Position numbers and translations under genes: made by a program | Notes under the pieces: generated by a model | The model's database searches: none | What the model saw: only the letters and a program-made list of their open reading frames with translations | What the model was told of the DNA's origin: nothing | DNA from: Arthrobacter sp. NtRootA1 | GTDB taxonomy: Bacteria > Actinomycetota > Actinomycetes > Actinomycetales > Micrococcaceae | Reading direction: 5' to 3' | Assembly: GCF_019976975.1 (NCBI RefSeq) | Contig: NZ_AP024630.1 | Span: 4,340,001 to 4,404,000, forward strand | DNA length: 64,000 bases | Part shown: piece after piece, positions 44,299-52,680 of the stretch | How positions within the stretch are numbered: the stretch's first letter is position 1 | Layout of the letters: each line of letters begins with the position of its first letter

Positions 44299-45203
44299 CA
44301 GCTGAGCGCCAACTCGTGGCCCTTGGCCAGGATCGACTTCAGCTCCAGCAGCTGTTCCTCCGTGGGGTCCACCAGTGGCGGGCGGACAGGGCCTACCGGC
44401 AACCCTGCCAATCGTAGCCCGGCCTTGATGAGAGAAACGCCGAAGCCGGGAGTCTGGTCCCGAAGCCTCACGAGGGGAGCATAAAAGCCCTCAAGCAGGG
44501 CGTTCCGACGGTCCTCATCACCAGAGACGTATGCGTCGTAGTAGGCCTTCGCGATCTCCGGAGCCATGGCAAAGGCTGCCGAGGAGTAGAGCGGGATCCC
44601 GAGGCCGCGGTAAGCACCCTGGGTCAGCTCTGCCGTGAGGAGTCCATTGAAAAGTGCGAAGTCGGTTCGGCCGCTGGCGTTGATGGCGGATACGATTTCC
44701 TGCGCCAGGCCGACGTCCCCGATCCCATCCTTGAAGCCGATGACTTTCGGGTTCGCGGTGAGGCGGCTCATGGCTGCGGCCGTGAACTTCGCCGTGCCAC
44801 GGTGATAAACGATCACGGGCAGACTGCTGGCGTCGGCGATGGCCTCGACGTAAGCAACGACGCCGTCTGTTGGCCCTGTAACGAGGTACGGCGGGAGAAC
44901 CAGCAGGGCGTCGGCGCCTGCCTCCTCGGCAACCCTGGCGGCAGCCAGGGCGTGGCCCAACGGGCCGCCGGCGCCTGCGACTACCGGGACGGCTCCAGCA
45001 ACAGCTTCGACGGCGGCAGCCACCACGGTGCGGATCTCATCCAGGGAGAGGGCGTGGAATTCACCCGTGCCACACGCTGGGAAAACACCTCCGGGGCCGT
45101 AAGGAAGGCGCGAGGTGATGTGCTCCTTCAGAAGGGCCACATCCACCGAGCCGTCTTCGGCAAAGGGTGTGACGGGGAAAAACAGTACGCCGTCGAAGTT
45201 CAT
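44298..45203 (-). CDS. kdgD: 5-dehydro-4-deoxyglucarate dehydratase
   Basis: 301-residue DapA-family aldolase that dehydrates and decarboxylates 5-dehydro-4-deoxyglucarate to 2,5-dioxovalerate. GGVFPACGTGEFHALS is the KdgD-type substrate motif (DapA itself has GTTGE); Schiff-base Lys158 sits in VIGFKDGIGD and Tyr133 in IVYHRGTAKF. Between a uronate-dehydrogenase-like and an enolase-superfamily gene with 4- and 1-base overlaps. Confidence 0.92.
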   Translation of the reverse strand: MNFDGVLFFPVTPFAEDGSVDVALLKEHITSRLPYGPGGVFPACGTGEFHALSLDEIRTVVAAAVEAVAGAVPVVAGAGGPLGHALAAARVAEEAGADALLVLPPYLVTGPTDGVVAYVEAIADASSLPVIVYHRGTAKFTAAAMSRLTANPKVIGFKDGIGDVGLAQEIVSAINASGRTDFALFNGLLTAELTQGAYRGLGIPLYSSAAFAMAPEIAKAYYDAYVSGDEDRRNALLEGFYAPLVRLRDQTPGFGVSLIKAGLRLAGLPVGPVRPPLVDPTEEQLLELKSILAKGHELALS

Positions 45204-46198
45204 GGTGTCTCCTTGGTTGCTCCCGCCGGGACCAGGCCGGCGTGATTCTCGTCGTTGAGTAGTGCTTGCTCTGATGCTGCTGAATCTGCGCTTTCATATG
45301 GCGGCGTAAGTTCGGTTCGCCAACTGCGCTTGGGCTCCCAGCCAAGAAGGTCACGCGCTTTCCCGATGGAGAACGCCGGGCTGGTACCGGACAGGTGTTC
45401 GGTAAGCAGGCCGCTGCCCGGCAAAAAACGCGGGAACAGCTCAGCGAGCGGAGCAGTGGCCAAGGCATCCTTCGCTCCGACGAAGAAGACCTGCCCGTTG
45501 GGGATTGCATCCATCTTCTCCAGCAGCACGTCCAGGAAGTCGGCCACGTCCCTGGCATCGACATAGTTGAACAGCGCCGGGGCTGAAAGTGCCGGATCGG
45601 CAAGGCGTTCGCGGACAGTGTGTCCTTGCTGTGTTGGCGCTCCTTGCCACTCCTCCGGGGAGATGACAAAGCAGGGCCGGAATGCCGCGTAGCGGATCTT
45701 GTCCCCCTGCGCCGCCGCAAACATCTGCACTGTTTGCTCGGCGATCAGCTTGGACAGCGCGTAAGCATTCCAGGGCTTAGGCGGCGTCTGCTCGTCCAAC
45801 GGGAACGACGGCGGCAGCCAACCTGCGGGTGAGCCGTAGCCCAGGGCGGTGGGGCTGCTTGCCGTAATAATCTTCGGAATACCCGCATCAGTGGCTGCAC
45901 TGATGACCGCGTAGGCGAGCCGGGTATTGGTACTGAAGATGACTTCCTCAGGAGCGCTGAAAGGTACGGCGATAGCAGCGAGGTGGATGACGGCGTCGGG
46001 GTTTGTTTCCCGGAGGAGCCGCTCCGCTTCTCCCGGGGCCAAAAGGTCCGCCGTGTGCTGCACTGCGCCAGTGGGCAACTGCTCCGCCGGGATGGCGTCG
46101 CGATCAACCGAGACCACCTCGTGGCCCGCCTGGGCAAGGCTGGCAACGACGCTGCGGCCTAGCCGGCCGGAACCGCCGGTGACGAAAATCCTGCTCAT
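45200..46198 (-). CDS. udh: Extended SDR, uronate dehydrogenase-like
   Basis: 332 residues. NAD-binding motif VTGGSGRLGRS at residues 6-16, and catalytic Tyr146-x-x-x-Lys150 (NAYALSK). Family alternatives are UDP-sugar epimerases, but the operon with KdgD and KGSADH makes oxidation of galacturonate (or glucuronate) to the aldarolactone the best reading. It is longer than the classical 265-residue Udh, so the symbol is tentative. AAGGA lies eight bases before the ATG. Confidence 0.7.
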   Translation of the reverse strand: MSRIFVTGGSGRLGRSVVASLAQAGHEVVSVDRDAIPAEQLPTGAVQHTADLLAPGEAERLLRETNPDAVIHLAAIAVPFSAPEEVIFSTNTRLAYAVISAATDAGIPKIITASSPTALGYGSPAGWLPPSFPLDEQTPPKPWNAYALSKLIAEQTVQMFAAAQGDKIRYAAFRPCFVISPEEWQGAPTQQGHTVRERLADPALSAPALFNYVDARDVADFLDVLLEKMDAIPNGQVFFVGAKDALATAPLAELFPRFLPGSGLLTEHLSGTSPAFSIGKARDLLGWEPKRSWRTELTPPYESADSAASEQALLNDENHAGLVPAGATKETP

Positions 46199-46227
46199 GG
46201 TGTTGTCCTTGTGTAAGTGGTGGGCCG

Positions 46228-47649
46228 CTACGCCTGGCCGCGGCTGAGATCGACGCCGAGGCCAAGTTCACTGATGCGGACAGGGAATCCGGTGTCCAGG
46301 GACTGGTTGCCGGCGATGCCGACTGAGACGGAACGGAGGCCGTCGATGTACCCCGACGGGCGGCCCAATGGGTCTACGCCCGGGCCGTTGAAGAGGTCCG
46401 AGAGCAGCAGGTTGTCGCCGCCTCCGTGGCCTCCCTCCCCGTTGACGATCGGCACCTCGTAGGCCGCCTCCCAGTGGCGCTGGACCACCAGGCGCTCCCC
46501 GTTTCGTCGAACAGCGTCTTCTTCTTCGATGGGCGTCGCGCTTGGGTCCACCACGGTCTTCTTGTCAGTGCTGAATTGGACCGCTGCGCGCTCAACCACT
46601 TCGAGTTCGGCCCGGCCTTCCGTACCGTTGACGCTGACCCTGTAGCCCTCCCACGGGCTGTGGGCGTTCAGCGAGTAACTCAGCGTGGGACCGCCCTGGT
46701 AGTCCACTACGAGGGCCAGGTTGTCCTCGATCGTGATGCCTTCAGTGAAGACGTCCTGGTCCCTGAGGTAGCCGTCGAACTTTTCATTGTCGTAGTACAG
46801 GGCCTTCAGGCGTTCGTCTTCCCGCATGTCCAGGCGGAACGGATCACGCGCCAAGCCATCAACCGTGCCGCGTTCGGGGCGGGCGCCCAGACCGCGCTCG
46901 GCAGCATTCTTGTCGCCATAAAAGCGGAGCCCTCCGGAGGCGAAAACGCGCTCGGGGACGTCATTGATCCACCAGTTGACGAGGTCGAAGTGGTGCGAGG
47001 CCTTGTGGATGAGCAGGCCACCGGAGTTCTTCTTCTCACGATGCCAGCGGCGGAAGTAGTCCGCGCCGTGCACGGTGTCCAGCACCCAGGTGAAGTCGAC
47101 GGACGTGACCTTGCCGATCACGCCGTTCTGGATGATCTCCTTAAGCGCGGTGTTGCGCGGCGAGTAACGGTAATTGAAGGTGACTACGACGTTCCGTCCG
47201 GTTTCCGCCACGGCGTTGGTAATGCGGCGGCAGCCCTCAACATCGATGGTCAGGGGCTTTTCAACCACGACGTCGGCGCCCGCCTCGAGTGCCTCGACGA
47301 TGTAGTCCGCGTGGGTATAGTCGGGCGTTGTGACGATGACGCGCTCGATGCCGTTGGCCTGGATAAACTCTGTGAGCTTCGCTGGCTCAAAGGATGCCAC
47401 TGGCCCCGGGCCGCCCAAATCCTTGATGAGTTCCTGGTAAAACTCCACGCGTCCTTGGTTCACGTCGGACAAAGCGACGAGGTCAGCTACGTCGGCGTGT
47501 TGTCCATAGATTGCGCGAATGTACATTTCCGAGCGGCCCCCGGTCCCGATGAGGGCAATGCGGGTCCGATGAGGGTCAGTGCCTCCGGCGGCGGATCCGG
47601 AAGTGTCCGCCGCCGTTGAATGGGTCCTGGCGGTGTCAACGTTGACCAT
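46228..47649 (-). CDS. Gfo/Idh/MocA family oxidoreductase
   Basis: 473 residues. ALIGTGGRSEMYIRAIYG nucleotide motif, VTTPDYTHADYI, and VVEKPLTIDVEGCRRI with the EKP lysine; C-terminal domain of the Gfo_Idh_MocA_C type with FTWVLDTVHGADYFRRWHR. Longer than typical (350-390), with extra C-terminal strands. First gene of the galacturonate operon; strong AAAGGGG site. May act on another uronic or deoxy sugar from pectin. Confidence 0.87.
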   Translation of the reverse strand: MVNVDTARTHSTAADTSGSAAGGTDPHRTRIALIGTGGRSEMYIRAIYGQHADVADLVALSDVNQGRVEFYQELIKDLGGPGPVASFEPAKLTEFIQANGIERVIVTTPDYTHADYIVEALEAGADVVVEKPLTIDVEGCRRITNAVAETGRNVVVTFNYRYSPRNTALKEIIQNGVIGKVTSVDFTWVLDTVHGADYFRRWHREKKNSGGLLIHKASHHFDLVNWWINDVPERVFASGGLRFYGDKNAAERGLGARPERGTVDGLARDPFRLDMREDERLKALYYDNEKFDGYLRDQDVFTEGITIEDNLALVVDYQGGPTLSYSLNAHSPWEGYRVSVNGTEGRAELEVVERAAVQFSTDKKTVVDPSATPIEEEDAVRRNGERLVVQRHWEAAYEVPIVNGEGGHGGGDNLLLSDLFNGPGVDPLGRPSGYIDGLRSVSVGIAGNQSLDTGFPVRISELGLGVDLSRGQA

Positions 47650-47715
47650 GGGAATGCCCCTTTCAAAAGGCAGGAGTGAACCGCTTGACGGCCCGGCGTG
47701 ATCTGGGAAGAATCA

Positions 47716-47733
47716 TGAGAAAGCGTTTTCTCA
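47716..47733. promoter_or_regulatory. LacI operator, 18-bp near-perfect palindrome
   Basis: TGAGAAAGCGTTTTCTCA, between the divergent Gfo/Idh operon and the lacI-family gene. Contains the 16-mer shared with sites at 34875 and 37098. Probably the autoregulatory and operon operator of the adjacent LacI protein. Confidence 0.8.
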
Positions 47734-47828
47734 GAGCGTTATAAGCTTTGTATCAAGACTGTGGCGGTTCCGTCAACCATTGCCCCAACGCCGGGGCAGC
47801 ACGCGGACAGCCAACCGGAAGGGGCAAC

Positions 47829-48857
47829 ATGGCACGGAGGAACACCAATCGGCGGATTGGCATTGCCGATGTCGCGGAGAAGGCAGGCGTCTCGCACGCC
47901 ACAGTGTCCCGCGTCATGAACGGTAACGCCGCCGTGGATCCCGGCATCGCTGCCCGCGTCAGGGCTGCAGCTTCCGAACTCAAGTACCAGCCGAATCCCG
48001 TTGGACGAAGCCTGGCCTTGGGCAAGACAGACACCATCGGCATCGTTGTCCCGGACTTGGCCAACCCCACCTTCCAGGCCATCCTTCGCGGACTCAGCAT
48101 TGCGGCGTCCCAGGACGGGTATCGCGTCCTGATCGCGGACTCATCCGAGGTAACCAGCGAGGAAGCAATCCTCGCCGGAGAAGCCCGTCGCCGCTGCGAT
48201 GGAGTGGTGCTCTGCGCACCCCGAATGGGCGATGCCGAACTTGAAGAGCTGGCACCTACCCTGCATCCGCTGGTACTCATCAACCGCACCACGGTGGCCA
48301 CCAACACCCCAAGCCTTAGCGTGGACTACGGCCAAGGCATCCAGGAACTCGCCCAGCACCTGGTGGGCCTGGGTCACCGGCGGCTGGCCTTCCTTTCCGG
48401 CCCGGAGCACAGTGCATCCAACCGGCAGCGCTTGGTGGGCCTGGAGAAATTCCGGAAGGAGCACCCGGAGATTGAGCTCCAAATGCTCCATGGCGGCTCC
48501 AACTTCGACTCCGGACATGAATCCACAGAGGCCATCATCGCCAGTGGCGCAACGGGCATCCTGGCCTTCAATGACCTCGTGGCCATGGGTTTGCTAAGCG
48601 GCCTGCACGAGCACGGATTACGGGTTCCAGAGGACATCTCGGTGACGGGGTTCGACGACATCCCGTTCGCCAAGTACACCACTCCCCCGCTGACCACCGC
48701 CGCCGTTCCCATTAATGAACTTGGGAGCCTGGCCTGGCGCAGGATGCGTGAGCAGATCCAGCAAGCGGGGGAACCCACCACGCAAGCCCAGGATGAGTTC
48801 TCGCCGCGGATGGAAATCCGGAAGAGCACCGCGGCGCCGGCCCTGAAGCCCGCCTAG
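47829..48857 (+). CDS. LacI-family transcriptional regulator of the galacturonate/pectin island
   Basis: 342 residues. HTH IADVAEKAGVSHATVSRVMN at residues 12-32, hinge LKYQPNPVGRSLALGKT, then the periplasmic-binding-like effector domain (IGIVVPDLANPTFQAIL; SVTGFDDIPFAKYTTPPLTT). ATG at 47829 has AAGGGG upstream; the longer frame from 47748 is rejected. Effector unknown; an island intermediate is inferred from three identical operators. Confidence 0.93.
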   Translation: MARRNTNRRIGIADVAEKAGVSHATVSRVMNGNAAVDPGIAARVRAAASELKYQPNPVGRSLALGKTDTIGIVVPDLANPTFQAILRGLSIAASQDGYRVLIADSSEVTSEEAILAGEARRRCDGVVLCAPRMGDAELEELAPTLHPLVLINRTTVATNTPSLSVDYGQGIQELAQHLVGLGHRRLAFLSGPEHSASNRQRLVGLEKFRKEHPEIELQMLHGGSNFDSGHESTEAIIASGATGILAFNDLVAMGLLSGLHEHGLRVPEDISVTGFDDIPFAKYTTPPLTTAAVPINELGSLAWRRMREQIQQAGEPTTQAQDEFSPRMEIRKSTAAPALKPA

Positions 48858-48861
48858 AAAT

Positions 48862-48926
48862 GCAACGCGGGGTCACTTACGGCCCATCCGGAAGGCCATC
48901 ATGGGCCATAAGTGACCCCGCGTTGC
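48862..48926. repeat. 26-bp inverted repeat filling a convergent gap
   Basis: Arms gcaacgcggggtcacttacg plus gcccat (48862-48887) and 48901-48926 pair with one C/T difference (G-U in RNA), loop of 13 bases. It occupies almost the whole 70 bases between lacI-family and GntR-family stops and is likely a two-way terminator. Confidence 0.85.
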
Positions 48927-48927
48927 T

Positions 48928-49626
48928 CTATCTTCCAGAAGCCTGCGAGCCCACTCCGGCCTCTTTGTAGAAGCCCTGGATGTGGGCTGCCACAAGATCT
49001 GCCGCCCGGCCGCCGTCGTCCGCGTTGACGGCTGCAAGAATCGCTCGGTGTTCCGCTCGAAGCCTGTCCGACGTGGCCTTCCAATCAGGTAGGTTTCCGG
49101 TGAGTTTCCCGGCGTAATTTTCAATTGCACCCCGCAATGACGCCATCATGGCACTGACCACTGTATTGCCGGCAGCCTGTGCCAGCGCCACATGGAACCG
49201 GGCATCAAGCGCCAGGAACGTCTCGATGTCCGGGCTGTCGTCCATTTGCTCGAGCAGCGCCGCCGCCTCATCAAGGGCCGGGGCGCCAACCTTGGCCCGG
49301 GCAGCCGCCCAGGATTCGAGCAACACCCGTGTCTCCACGATGTCGGCCACGGGAAGATGGCGGGTTGCCACGTGGAGGCGCAACGTAGAGCCCAGCGCAG
49401 AGCCAGGCTCGGCGATCACTACAGTTCCCGCGTCCTTGCCCGAGCCAACTCCCGCGCGCACAACACCCATTGCTTCAAGGATCCGCACTGCCTCCCGCAC
49501 AGACGTCCTCGATACCTGGAGCTGTTCGGCCATGGCCCGCTCTCCGGGGAGGCGTCCGCCGAGGGCGAGGTCGCCGTCGGATAGCTGCTTTTCTATCCAC
49601 TGCAGGACTAGTTCGTGGGTACGCAT
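48928..49626 (-). CDS. lldR: GntR-family (FadR/LldR type) regulator
   Basis: 232 residues. N-terminal winged helix with LPGERAMAEQLQVSRTSVRE and RILEAMGVV, then an all-helical FCD effector domain (LESWAAARAKVG, LDARFHVALAQAAGN, EHRAILAAVNADD). Divergent from the FMN lactate dehydrogenase; three repeated TGG-n5-CCA sites lie between, which matches an L-lactate responsive LldR. The symbol rests on context. Confidence 0.82.
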   Translation of the reverse strand: MRTHELVLQWIEKQLSDGDLALGGRLPGERAMAEQLQVSRTSVREAVRILEAMGVVRAGVGSGKDAGTVVIAEPGSALGSTLRLHVATRHLPVADIVETRVLLESWAAARAKVGAPALDEAAALLEQMDDSPDIETFLALDARFHVALAQAAGNTVVSAMMASLRGAIENYAGKLTGNLPDWKATSDRLRAEHRAILAAVNADDGGRAADLVAAHIQGFYKEAGVGSQASGR

Positions 49627-49643
49627 ACGGGAATACTAGTTGA

Positions 49644-49696
49644 TGTGGTCCAACCACATGGCTTACAGTGTGGTTAGACCACAGTGGTAGGACCAC
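49644..49696. promoter_or_regulatory. Three GntR/LldR-type operators
   Basis: tgtggtccaaccaca (49644-49658), tgtggttagaccaca (49669-49683) and tggtaggacca (49685-49695): three TGGTnnnACCA-like inverted repeats, spaced 25 and about 14 bases apart, between the divergent lldR-like and lldD-like genes. Confidence 0.8.
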
Positions 49697-49717
49697 AGAA
49701 TTTCAAGGGAGAACCGC

Positions 49718-51049
49718 ATGACCGACACCCTCGATCCGAAGATCACCGCCGCCCCCGCCAATGCTGGCAGCGACGAAACCGTCAGCCGGCCGCCGCAGCC
49801 GACGCCCGCCGTCGTGCAACCTCCGGCACTGAAGCGGCGCATACCCAAAGTTGCCGATCTGGCTCCTTTGATGCAGTTCAAGAAGCCCGAATTCAGCAAA
49901 GCCGCCCGCCTCAAACGGGCGAGCACCATCTGGGAACTGCGCGACATCGCGAAGCGTCGCACCCCACAAGCACCTTTCGACTACACGGACGGCGCCGCGG
50001 AGGAAGAAATCACGCTGCGCAGGGCACGCCAGGCGTTCCAGGACATCGAATTCCGCCCCGGGATCCTTCGCGATGTTTCCAGGATTGACCTCCGCACCGA
50101 CATTTTGGGGAAGGAATCGCGCCTCCCCTTCGGCATCGCGCCCACCGGATTCACCCGCATGATGCAGTCCGAAGGTGAATACGCTGGCTCGCAGGCCGCA
50201 GAAGCTGCCGGCATCCCCTACACGCTTTCCACGATGGGCACAGCATCGATCGAAGACGTCGCAACGGCTGCTCCGAACGGCCGCAACTGGTTCCAGCTGT
50301 ACTTGTGGACAGACCGTGACCGTTCCCTCGAATTGATCGAGCGGGCCGCCAAAGCAGGCAACGATACCCTCATGGTGACCGTGGATACCGCCGTAGCGGG
50401 GGCTCGTTTGAGGGATGTCCGCAACGGCATGACCATCCCGCCGGCCCTGACGCTCAAGACGGTCCTGGATGCGTCCTACCGACCCGCCTGGTGGTTCAAC
50501 TTCCTGACCCACGAGCCGCTGACGTTCGCCTCGCTCTCGCGCTACACCGGAACCGTGGCGGACCTCATCAACTCAATGTTCGATCCCACCCTGACCTATG
50601 AGGACCTGGACTGGCTGCGCGAAACCTGGAAGGGCAAGCTCGTGGTCAAGGGCATCCAGACCGTTGAGGACGCCCGTAAAGTGGTGGACCACGGCGCTGA
50701 CGGCATAGTCCTGTCCAACCATGGCGGCCGCCAACTGGACCGTGCACCCATCCCGTTCCGCCTGCTTCCCGAGGTCACTTCGGCGCTGAAGGCTGACAAC
50801 AGCAAGGCTGCCGTCATGCTGGACACAGGCATCATGAGCGGCGCCGACATCGTGGCAGCCCTGGCTTTGGGGGCGGACTTTGCCTTGATCGGCCGGGCTT
50901 ACCTCTACGGCCTCATGGCCGGCGGACGCGAAGGCGTGGACCGCACTATCCAGATCCTCGAGAAGGACATGACCCGCACCATGGCGCTCCTGGGCGTCAG
51001 CAAGGTATCGGAACTGAACCCGGATCACGTGCGGCTGCTCCAGCGCTAA
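49718..51049 (+). CDS. lldD: FMN-dependent L-lactate dehydrogenase (alpha-hydroxy acid oxidase family)
   Basis: 443 residues, oxidises L-lactate to pyruvate with electrons to quinones. Family motifs: PFGIAPTGFTRMMQSEGEYAG, LSTMGTASIEDVA, FQLYLWTDRDRS, TVDTAVAGARLRDVRNGM, VVKGIQTVEDA and the catalytic SNHGGRQLD near residue 333-341. An N-terminal extension of about 60 residues (Pro/Ala-rich) is not in E. coli LldD. Glycolate or another hydroxy acid is possible; the LldR-like regulator favours lactate. Confidence 0.88.
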   Translation: MTDTLDPKITAAPANAGSDETVSRPPQPTPAVVQPPALKRRIPKVADLAPLMQFKKPEFSKAARLKRASTIWELRDIAKRRTPQAPFDYTDGAAEEEITLRRARQAFQDIEFRPGILRDVSRIDLRTDILGKESRLPFGIAPTGFTRMMQSEGEYAGSQAAEAAGIPYTLSTMGTASIEDVATAAPNGRNWFQLYLWTDRDRSLELIERAAKAGNDTLMVTVDTAVAGARLRDVRNGMTIPPALTLKTVLDASYRPAWWFNFLTHEPLTFASLSRYTGTVADLINSMFDPTLTYEDLDWLRETWKGKLVVKGIQTVEDARKVVDHGADGIVLSNHGGRQLDRAPIPFRLLPEVTSALKADNSKAAVMLDTGIMSGADIVAALALGADFALIGRAYLYGLMAGGREGVDRTIQILEKDMTRTMALLGVSKVSELNPDHVRLLQR

Positions 51050-51117
51050 CCCATGTAGGTAGCAATAGTGCGCGTTTTGAACGTTCAAAACGCGCACTAT
51101 TGCGACTCAGTTGGGTA
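51049..51117. repeat. Inverted repeat of the same family as 33287-33354
   Basis: A perfectly palindromic centre, gcaatagtgcgcgttttgaac and its complement, then weaker outer arms (acccatgtaggt against acccaactgagt). Between the convergent lldD and gdhA stops. The core AGTGCGCGTTTTGA matches the element after GH42. Confidence 0.88.
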
Positions 51118-51124
51118 ATGGACG

Positions 51125-52462
51125 CTAGATCAGGCCCTGAGCCAGCATTGCGTCGGCTACTTTTACGAAACCGCCGATATTGGCGCCCACCACATAGTTG
51201 CCGGGCGAACCATATTCTTCGGCGGTTGCTGCGCAACGGTCGTGGATGCCCACCATGATCTCGGTAAGCCGCTGTTCCGTGTGCTCGAATGACCACGAAT
51301 CACGGCTGGCGTTCTGCTGCATTTCCAACGCGGATGTAGCAACACCTCCGGCGTTGGCGGCTTTACCCGGACCGAACAGAACGCCCGCCTCCTGGAACAC
51401 TGCCACTGCCGAGCGCGTGGAGGGCATGTTGGCTCCCTCGGCCACCGCGATCAGGCCGTTGCTGACCAACTTCGCGGCAGCATCGCCGTCGAGCTCGTTT
51501 TGGGTGGCGCAAGGCAGTGCGACCGTGCCGTTCACGTCCCACACCGAGCCACCCGCTACGTAGCTGGATCCAGGCCGTCGAAGCGCGTATTCAGTAAGCC
51601 GGGCGCGCTCCACTTCCTTGATCCGGCGCAGGAGCTCGACGTCGATTCCCGCCTCGTCCACGATGTAACCGGCGGAGTCGGAGCAGGCCACCACTGTTGC
51701 ACCGAGAGACTGCGCTTTGGCAATCGCATTGATGGCCACGTTTCCGGAACCGGACACCACAACACGCTGACCGTCAAAGGAGGCGCCACGGCTCTTGAGC
51801 ATCCCCTGGGCAAAGATCACTGTGCCGTAGCCGGTGGCTTCCGGCCGGACCAACGAGCCACCCCAGGAAATCCCCTTGCCGGTGAGGACCCCGGATTCGT
51901 AACGGTTGGTGATGCGCTTGTACTGGCCGAAGAGGAAGCCGATTTCGCGTCCGCCCACGCCAATATCGCCGGCAGGGACGTCGGTGTACTCACCGATATG
52001 ACGGTATAGCTCAGTCATGAACGACTGGCAGAACCGCATGATTTCGGCATCCGAGCGTCCGCGCGGATCGAAGTCGGAACCGCCCTTGCCCCCGCCGATC
52101 GGCATGCCTGTGAGGGCATTCTTGAAGATCTGCTCAAAGCCGAGAAACTTGACGATGCCCAGATAGACGGAAGGGTGGAACCGCAGCCCACCTTTGTAGG
52201 GACCAAGCGCCGAGTTGAACTCCACACGGAAACCCCGGTTTACGTGGACGCAGCCAGAGTCGTCGGTCCACGGTACGCGGAAGATGATCTGCCGTTCGGG
52301 TTCGCAGAGACGCTCCAACACGGCACCCTCCAAAAATTCCGGATGCCGGTCGTGAACGGGCCCCAGGCTTTCGAAGACCTCGGTGACAGCCTGGTGGAAC
52401 TCCTTCTCGCCGGGATTCCGCGCCAACACGGTGTTCCTGACAGCTTCGAGCCTCGAATCCAT
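51125..52462 (-). CDS. gdhA: NADP-specific glutamate dehydrogenase
   Basis: 445 residues of the hexameric GDH type: VPWTDDSGCVHVNRGFRVEFNS, GGLRFHPSV, the catalytic lysine loop GGGKGGSDFDPRG, VPAGDIGVGGREIGFLFG and VVSGSGNVAINAI for NADP. Combines 2-oxoglutarate with ammonia, and so links nitrogen assimilation to the 2-oxoglutarate produced by the galacturonate pathway. 218 bases upstream hold the promoter, where CAAGGAACCTTG is a 12-base palindrome of unknown significance. Confidence 0.95.
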   Translation of the reverse strand: MDSRLEAVRNTVLARNPGEKEFHQAVTEVFESLGPVHDRHPEFLEGAVLERLCEPERQIIFRVPWTDDSGCVHVNRGFRVEFNSALGPYKGGLRFHPSVYLGIVKFLGFEQIFKNALTGMPIGGGKGGSDFDPRGRSDAEIMRFCQSFMTELYRHIGEYTDVPAGDIGVGGREIGFLFGQYKRITNRYESGVLTGKGISWGGSLVRPEATGYGTVIFAQGMLKSRGASFDGQRVVVSGSGNVAINAIAKAQSLGATVVACSDSAGYIVDEAGIDVELLRRIKEVERARLTEYALRRPGSSYVAGGSVWDVNGTVALPCATQNELDGDAAAKLVSNGLIAVAEGANMPSTRSAVAVFQEAGVLFGPGKAANAGGVATSALEMQQNASRDSWSFEHTEQRLTEIMVGIHDRCAATAEEYGSPGNYVVGANIGGFVKVADAMLAQGLI

Positions 52463-52680
52463 GCGTCTTCCTATCCCTCAGTGCGCCGGCCAGCGGCGAG
52501 ACGATACAGTCCCGCTCATGGTTGCACCAACGGAGGTAGGATCTCCATCCGATGGGATTGTGACCATCGGCCCGGAGTTAACTCAACCGTAGAAAAACCC
52601 CGTAAACGCAAGGAACCTTGACCTTAACGAAACCTCACAAGGTGTTGAAGATCACGTTAGATTGATCCGGGCGTAGCCCA

